The notes under the pieces are model-generated. The model saw only the letters and a list, made by a program, of their open reading frames with translations. It was not told the origin of the DNA and did no database searches. Below are positions 57,590 through 64,000 of a DNA stretch of 64,000 bases, in pieces. The first letter of the stretch is position 1, and each line of letters opens with the position of its first letter. This stretch comes from Sialis fuliginosa (taxonomy: Eukaryota > Arthropoda > Insecta > Megaloptera > Sialidae), in the NCBI GenBank assembly GCA_961205875.1, contig OY540816.1, forward strand, positions 14,580,701 to 14,644,700, read 5' to 3'. Made by a program: the position numbers and the translations under genes.

Positions 57590-57990
57590 GGTTTCGTAGT
57601 CATTCTCACTATGATCAATTGTTTCATCAAAATAATTTAGAAATTAGAGGGGAGACGCTCTGATAACGATATTTAAAAGCAAATACATCGTGACTGAAGG
57701 ATTAAAATCAACATTTACTGTTGCATTTTAAGAGACCTATCTAAAGACACCCAACTCAATGGAGTAAGTGAAAAAAAATGTGACTTCACTTTTCAGTGTA
57801 TGGGAGGGGAGTTAGAAAAATTTTTGACAGTGTTCGTTATAATTTTCATTAAAAGTACTAATTAAAAGCTATATTCTCAATTTTTTCAGATTTTTTGAAT
57901 TGATAGTTTAGAAAATGGAGGGTGGGGGACACCCGACATTGAATGCAAATATATCGTGACTGAAGGGTTAAAATCAAAAGATCCTAAAAC
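57590..57990 (-). repeat. Dispersed repeat, inverted copy
   Basis: Reverse-complement counterpart of 49385-49830. It also contains an internal partial duplication (AAATACATCGTGACTGAAGG and AAATATATCGTGACTGAAGG). Confidence 0.6.
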
Positions 57991-59340
57991 GAAATAATCT
58001 TTTTAATTTATAAATAATTTGAGTGTGCAGCAGACTCGAAACGATAGAACTTTCAAGGAGGGTTCAATACAAGTAATAGAAAAGGAATTATTAAAAAAAT
58101 TGACATAATCCGTATTTGAATAATTATTTTTAATCTTTCATACCTAACGAAATTAAAAAACAGAGGCCATATTTATGAAATCAGTCCGTTTTATAGATGG
58201 CGTGCTCAAACGTTTATATTTATACCGAATAATTCCATTAAAGCGAAGCTATTATCTGGAAGGGGGTTCACAGAACGCACCTTTGCCCTTGTCTGAAGGA
58301 CACGACAGTTTCCATGCGAAATGTCACGCAATGCGTGCGGCCGGCACGCACATTTAAAAAGCGTGTTGTACCGCCTCTCTTTATTTAATCAATTATTTGA
58401 CTTGTTTATAGGGGTTGAAGGTGTTTCCGAAGATAAAATTATATATAAATTTAACATCGTTGATATTATGTAATGTTCTTCGTTGAACTTAACACCATCG
58501 ATAATTGCAATTTAATACTTATTACATTGAAATTAAAATGGCATTATTTTGTACTCAATATTAATAAATATTAAACATATTTATATATATAGGATCAAAC
58601 ATTTCATTAAGATCAAATCGGTAATTTTCCATTATTTCTCCATTTAGATTTTTGTTCAAAAAGCTTAAATTTCAAATGAAAGAGTGTACAAAGGACAATT
58701 GACGATAAGGGCCCCCAATCCGCATTACATCAATCATTTTTAACTATGTTACGGCTAATGTAGTCATTACATTTATTTAATAAATATATAATGAAATAAA
58801 AAAAATTATTTTTTAAATCTTGCATCTTGTATATTATTTACTTTAAAATTCGATATCGCATATTTTGAAATTAAAGGTCATCGGGAGCCGATGTAAGCCT
58901 TTATCGCCACTTCTCCTTTATCGTGGGTCAGAAGAGAACACAGCCTAGGGATTAGAATAAAGAATATATTCCCACTGACATAACTAGTTTACCCAACAAA
59001 ACTATTTTACCTTATTCTTAAACGACTTTAAGGGTGGCCGCACACGGTTACAGTATAAGGTTCCCTGAATGATGAAATAGCATAGGAACATTTGGCTCGT
59101 CGCACACGTACGGTACGATTTGATACCGTGCTTACAAACCCAGTGGTGAAGCGTCCTTGAAAGCAGGGTAGCAGTGCTTCCTTTTCTTTATGGGTAAATT
59201 AATACAAATCTGTGTTTTCAGTTATTTAAAAATATTATTAGAATATTCATTTTTATGCGCAACCCAAACATTTTAACCAAAAGTCAAAAATAACATTTAA
59301 TATTAATTAACACGTTCAATTATAAAACTTTAATACCTTC

Positions 59341-60082
59341 ACGTCTTATTTTCTTGTATTTTAGTCGATATTTGTTTAACGTGTTGAAGTTCACTGCAGG
59401 AAATTTCACTAAATTTTTTTGAATTTTTGATTTCGTTAAAAGTATGTTTATTGTATAGAAAATGACGTGAAAAGTTGTTTGTTTCAAACCGTAGGTCTGT
59501 ATCTCAAACCGTTCTTGAGATATAGCTTCTCAAAGTTTCAGTTTTTTCAAAATTTTGAAGAAAAATGGCCCTAACTTTTGAACGGATGGTCGGAATTGAT
59601 TTTAGTTGACGGATTTGGAATCAGCGTGTCAAAATCTATATAATAACATGTATAATACCTTAAAACTCGAGAAAAAAATTTTCGCGAAAAATCGAAAAAA
59701 TTCAAAGGGGTATACCTTAAAAAAATGTCGATTTTTGACGAAATTTTTTTTTTCGAGTTTTAAGGTATTATACATGTCATTATATAGATTTTGACACGCT
59801 GATTTCAAATCCGTCAACTAAAATCAATTCCGACCATTCGTTCAAAAGTTATGGCCTTTTTTCTCCAAAAATTTGAAAAAACTAAAACTTTGAGAGGCTA
59901 TATCTCGAGAACGGTTTGAGATACAGACCTGCGGTTTGAAACAAACAACTTTTCACGTCATTTTCTATACAATAAACATACTTTTAACGAAATCAAAAAT
60001 TTGAAATATTTTAGTGAAATTTCCTGCAGTAAACTTCAACTCGTCATACAAATATCGACTAAAATACAAGAAAATAAGACGT
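59341..60082. repeat. 742-bp long hairpin (near-perfect inverted repeat)
   Basis: From ACGTCTTATTTTCTTGTATT at 59341 to its mirror AATACAAGAAAATAAGACGT at 60082, with the centre near 59711 and almost no loop. Mirror-image blocks include GACGTGAAAAGTTGTTTGTT, CAAAATCTATATAATAACAT and CTTAAAACTCGA. Matching 62-codon frames on the two strands are a by-product of the symmetry. Confidence 0.85.
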
Positions 60083-61140
60083 AGTATCATTTAGTTACTA
60101 TATAAATATATAAGAATTTATTTAAAAAAGTAAAACTAGTTTTTTTTGTTAATAGGAGGGGGAGGATTGACAAAATATGCTTCACTTTTAAAAATTTCAC
60201 GCCTCGCCACTGTACAAACCTAATGCGGGCGAAATGCATCGGGTTGACTCGTCCGGTTAAAAACCTAATCAGGGAACCTGAAGGCGAACTTAACATGATT
60301 TTGCTATGGTCTCCGCACACGTACTGGTTTTTTTTTATTATTTCCAAATGAAAAGTAGCTATTATCACTTTCATTTCTTATTATTGGAGCTAGAAGATCG
60401 GTAAAATTGACAATGTATCAGTATTTCATTCGGGCTTGATAATGGTGATGTCAAAAGACAATTGATTTAATCTTTAATAAAATTTCAGAGATATATTAAA
60501 ATATATTCTCTACGACCTAACGTTTTTCTTTTTTGAGTAATGTTACTTGTCAGTCAACAATTAAATGTTCCTTTCCAGAAAACTTTGAAAGCTAACAACC
60601 TAAAACATCCCATGAAACCTCCTTGCATGAAACACAGGGTTAAAAACGTTTCGGAATGTGAATACATATTTATTTTTATTATAAATTATACTTTGAAATC
60701 TAAAAGGAATATCTATCTGGATCAAACATGTCGCGATACCAATCAATACACAAACGAAATTGCCGCATATCGTGATCCAAGAAAGCTGACGCAATGCGTG
60801 TGTGGCGTGTACTGCCATCTACGAACGCGTGCCTGCGAATGATTTGTCTGACCGTGGCGACCTCTTGTAGCGCGCGCCCGCCCTCAAATTGACGCTATTT
60901 AATTTTGTTACGTTTCCGAAACATTGTTAATGTAGTATACATATAGAAATTTAGTAGCTCTATACAAATTTGTTTTGTTAAATGAAAACGATCGTTATTG
61001 GGTTTCAAGGTTACTGTGAAGAGCTTTTAAAATGTTCGTTATTCTTCAATAGTTGTTAAATAGATTTCTTCTAGGCAGTGCCGGATTTACCATTAGGCTT
61101 AAAAGGTTTACACCTCATGGCCCCCAAACAAATAAATTAA

Positions 61141-61404
61141 TTATAAGGCAGATTTACATTTGCTGTTATACTCGTACACTGGATGCAAGTTAGTCGTTAG
61201 TCCGAACTTGTTGAGATATTTGTACACATCGTGTGTTGAAAATACAAAATGAACAAAGAAAAATGTATTAACTTGGTGTTCGGACACAAATGTTTGTGGG
61301 ATCAGATTAGGTCGTATTGTGTTTAGAATATATTCAAAGGTTTCTTTCTTCATGCGTAAATAACCAGGAAACACCTTGTGGTTTTTATTAATTAAGTCCG
61401 CCAT
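61141..61404 (-). pseudogene. Fragment of a PIF/Harbinger-type transposase (HARBI1-like)
   Basis: The 87-codon minus-strand frame contains FPGYLRMKKETFEYILNTIR then PNLIPQ, the pattern found just before the catalytic nuclease domain in Harbinger transposases (aromatic-x-RM-x-x-x-x-F-x-x-L/I-L). Downstream residues (VNTFFFVHFVFSTHDVYKYL) diverge, and the DDE nuclease part is absent. It lies inside the region with possible Harbinger terminal repeats. A chance match is possible because the recognisable part is only about 26 residues. Confidence 0.45.
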
Positions 61405-62456
61405 AATAATTCACGCACTCATTCGGTTCTACGATAGCAACGACAATGCTGCCGCAGTCTCCGGATCAGAAAATAATAATGCGACTTCAACGAAACACAA
61501 CTGCCTTTTTGATGGAGAAAAATGTAACCAGTATCGCACTCAATTCGTACGACGAGTGTCGTAGGTTTACGTACGATACAAATTCGTGTCCAATGTACGG
61601 CCAGCCTTAGTTTGAAAGGCTATGCGAACGAACAAATTACAGCAATTCGCGCCCTGCATGCGGGATTCGCGCCAGTGTGAGAAGAGCTTAATCCAATCGT
61701 GCCTAGCGTTGCATATACGAGTATGTAACACAGCGCTTTTGTTAAGATTTTGCGTTGCTGTAAGATTATTTTAATTCGAAAGGGTTTGAAATAATACTTA
61801 TTTTCGAATATTGGACTGAATACATCAACAATGCAATTACCAACGTTCTGGAGTTTTAGTATACTTAGATATGTATGAATTGATGACAGAAAAATCAGCA
61901 ATATCGGTAACAAATACGATTGGGTTAATACTTGAAAATATACTCAATTAGTTGCTTCGCTTTACGAAAAAATGATAATATTTCTTATTTAAGTACTGTA
62001 ACTTTGATAAAAATTAATTTACATTTTAAATTTAAAGTGATTTTTTGTTATAAAAAAATAATAGAACGGCCCGAGGACATCTGCGCCAATCTAGCCCCTC
62101 TTTACTTCGCATATGCGACATCTCATTTGAGAATCACTATATTTTTATGATAAATTAACTGGATTGATGGATAGATTTTCAGTTTTAGAACGGTTTGTTA
62201 AATTCAAATTACAATTTTTTACAGTTGTTTGATTTATATATTAGGGCCCCACATATAGCTAAGTACAACCCTGATTCTAGGTAATAAATTGAAAAGCTAT
62301 AGGTAATTGTATGTATTTGTAGTTTCTGGGAATATGATTTTTCTTACAAACGCTCAAAAAATATGCCGAACGAATTAAATAATCATGACAACTAAAACAT
62401 GTTTATATTTGTTTTTAATAACTAACAATAAGTAAATTTTATTATATACATATAAA

Positions 62457-62779
62457 TGTATAGGGTGTTAAAAAATGGTGGAAATTTTATAGGCACAGAA
62501 GTACTAACTAAAAAAAGTAACATGGTTTCGTAAACTAACCCTTCCAGAAAAATGAGCAATTCCAGTCTTGAAAAGTCCAAATTAAATGAGCTAAGGAATT
62601 TTATAGTACCCTTGATTAAACAGTTTATAAACAAATAAAGTACCTGCTTGTAAAAAATAACGAAAAATGGAAATCGCTCATATCTCTGGAAGAGTATGAT
62701 TGCGGATCCATGTTAATTAAGCATATTAGTTAGTACTATAAGCCCCTAAAATTTCTGACATGGATTAACCACCCTGTAT
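62457..62779. mobile_element. Palindromic MITE with TATACAGGGTGG-type ends (~323 bp)
   Basis: Left GTATAGGGTGTTAAAAAATG and right (reversed) TATACAGGGTGGTTAATCCA; subterminal AAATTTTATAGGC, AGTACTAACTAA, TAACATGG and CTTCCAGA.A.ATGAGC are all mirrored. Arms are about 110 bp. Confidence 0.7.
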
Positions 62780-64000
62780 ATATAAATTCAATATATTTAT
62801 TAATTAAACAAACCTACAATTTTTGTATTTGATTTAAAAACATGAAACCACTTAAATTCAATTGTCAAATAAAAACAAACTGTTGAAAAGTTATATTAAT
62901 TTATTTCACACCAATTTATAAATAAATATGGTCTTCTGGGTATAAGACACGTGAATCGTAAAATTTATCCATTACAACTTTATTTTGTGTGTGTCGATAG
63001 AAACGCAGATATATTTAATTATTTAATACATTTTTTACAACAAGAAAAGTGGTCCCTGAAAGAATATGGGTTTCTGTAGTTTCTCAAATCGATTCATAAG
63101 TAAACATTATTAAAGATGTTAGCAGTTTTCAAACATCTGTCATAGTTAATTACCTAAAACTGTATGTACGTTAATTGCACTCAGAAACCCAATACTTAAA
63201 TTACTGTTTTGTTTTTTTTTAATTACGACTACTAATTAATATTAAAATACATATAAATATATTCATAGAAATTTATAAATATATACATAAATGCTAAGCT
63301 TATATAAATATAATAATTGTATTTTAGGAGTTAAGTAAATAAAATACAATTTGTGATAAAGTAATAATTTAAACAATGGTACATTTTTAATCCATAATGT
63401 ATAAAGAAATATATATATGTACAACTGAATAAATTTGGAGGTGGGTTTTTAGATATTATTTCGAAATATATATTATATAAATGTTCAAAAAATAAATTAG
63501 CATAAGTCGTATAAAGGTGATTGCACACGTATAAAGCATATTCTAACTCTGCAGTCGATGGTACAATAATGTATGATTGTAATATAGTTAAATGTCTGAT
63601 CAAATACATTCAGCAGCTTCCTTTGAAGTTAGGTCACCATCCACTGCTCAAACGAACCAAATTAAATCTTATACTAAATCGAATTAAACCATTATAGATA
63701 TATTATTTAAATTTATCATTGATTACTAAACAAAAATAAAATATTGACATTATTTTTATCATTAAAATTAAAACAGTATTTGATAAATAGTACAGTCAAA
63801 GCGTCGTAAAAAATATGGCAAGCGTGCATTTTGGGGGGGTCGGTCGTGAGTCTAACACTGAGTTTTCGGGACTGTGAATGATGCCTTTTTGGCGCAATTT
63901 TGAAAATAAGGGTGGAATTAGTTTTTTTTTTGTTTATCTCCGTAACTGTGAATCTGACAAAATTTTGGTAAAGGGCATTTTTGTAGATATACCGATTTTT
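62780..64000. other. AT-rich DNA without recognisable gene
   Basis: Only short frames without domains. A G-run and base-balanced segment near 63825-63900 may be the edge of another repeat cut by the window end. Confidence 0.5.

Larger units (their letters stand above)
59032..61608. mobile_element. Harbinger-related region, possibly one decayed composite element
   Basis: Left GGGTGGCCGCACACGG and right (reversed) GGCTGGCCGTACATTG could be terminal repeats next to TAA/TTA, the PIF/Harbinger target. Further inverted blocks (GGTTCCCTGA, CAGTGG.GA.GCGT, CGCACACGTAC) lie at 59060-59182 and 60185-60320. A transposase-like fragment is at 61141-61404. Element limits are inferred; more than one insertion may be involved. 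Confidence 0.4.

Noticed and set aside
59606..59817. Mirror pair of 62-codon frames with nearly the same peptide
   Set aside because: Direct consequence of the long hairpin symmetry.

Overview
The window is animal, and most likely insect, nuclear DNA. It is very AT-rich with GC-richer coding islands, and it has GT-AG introns, poly(A) signals, many short inverted-repeat transposons and a BTB domain of the arthropod 'BTB-ttk' type (CLRWNNHQSNLL near the N-terminus, then VVLSACSSYF and EFMYKGEVNV). Two Helitron-like relics, one starting near ATTATAAATGCGAAAGT and ending in CTAGT, resemble elements common in moths, butterflies and some bugs, but the order cannot be fixed from the sequence.

Only one gene can be supported, on the + strand from about 27.07 to 52.93 kb. 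It encodes a BTB / C2H2 zinc-finger transcription factor. Three shared coding exons (27092-27316, 28279-29202, 32905-33000) give a common 415-residue N-terminal half: BTB domain, acidic/basic low-complexity linker, a PNDLS motif and an LKKE motif. The third exon ends in phase 0 and can be joined to either of two 3' modules. Module A is one terminal exon (34278-34907) with four fingers, making a 624-residue protein. Module B is five exons (47028-47346, 47911-48067, 49056-49332, 50499-50763, 52580-52815) with six fingers, making an 832-residue protein. This is the lola/tramtrack/fruitless-style design in which one dimerisation domain is given alternative DNA-binding tails. The BTB sequence matches none of the well-known Drosophila members closely enough for me to give a symbol. 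The 5' non-coding exon or exons are not identified. A GC-richer block at about 25.78-26.00 kb is a candidate, and further exons may lie outside the window.

The 27 kb upstream, the larger introns and the 11 kb downstream hold no convincing host gene. They hold a dense set of non-autonomous DNA transposons: hAT-like elements with 8-bp duplications, a pogo/Tigger-like element flanked by TA, a piggyBac-like element flanked by TTAA, mariner-like, Harbinger-related and Helitron-like relics, and several unnamed palindromic families. Several are nested, and in some cases another repeat copy in the same window preserves the empty site. The most distinctive items outside the gene are a 742-bp near-perfect hairpin at 59341-60082 inside a Harbinger-related region, and an ~815-bp element at 51.70-52.51 kb bounded by repeated CCTGATTGCGGTC motifs, ending 66 bp before the last zinc-finger exon. 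Repeat boundaries lie within 40-70 bp of three splice acceptors of the gene.
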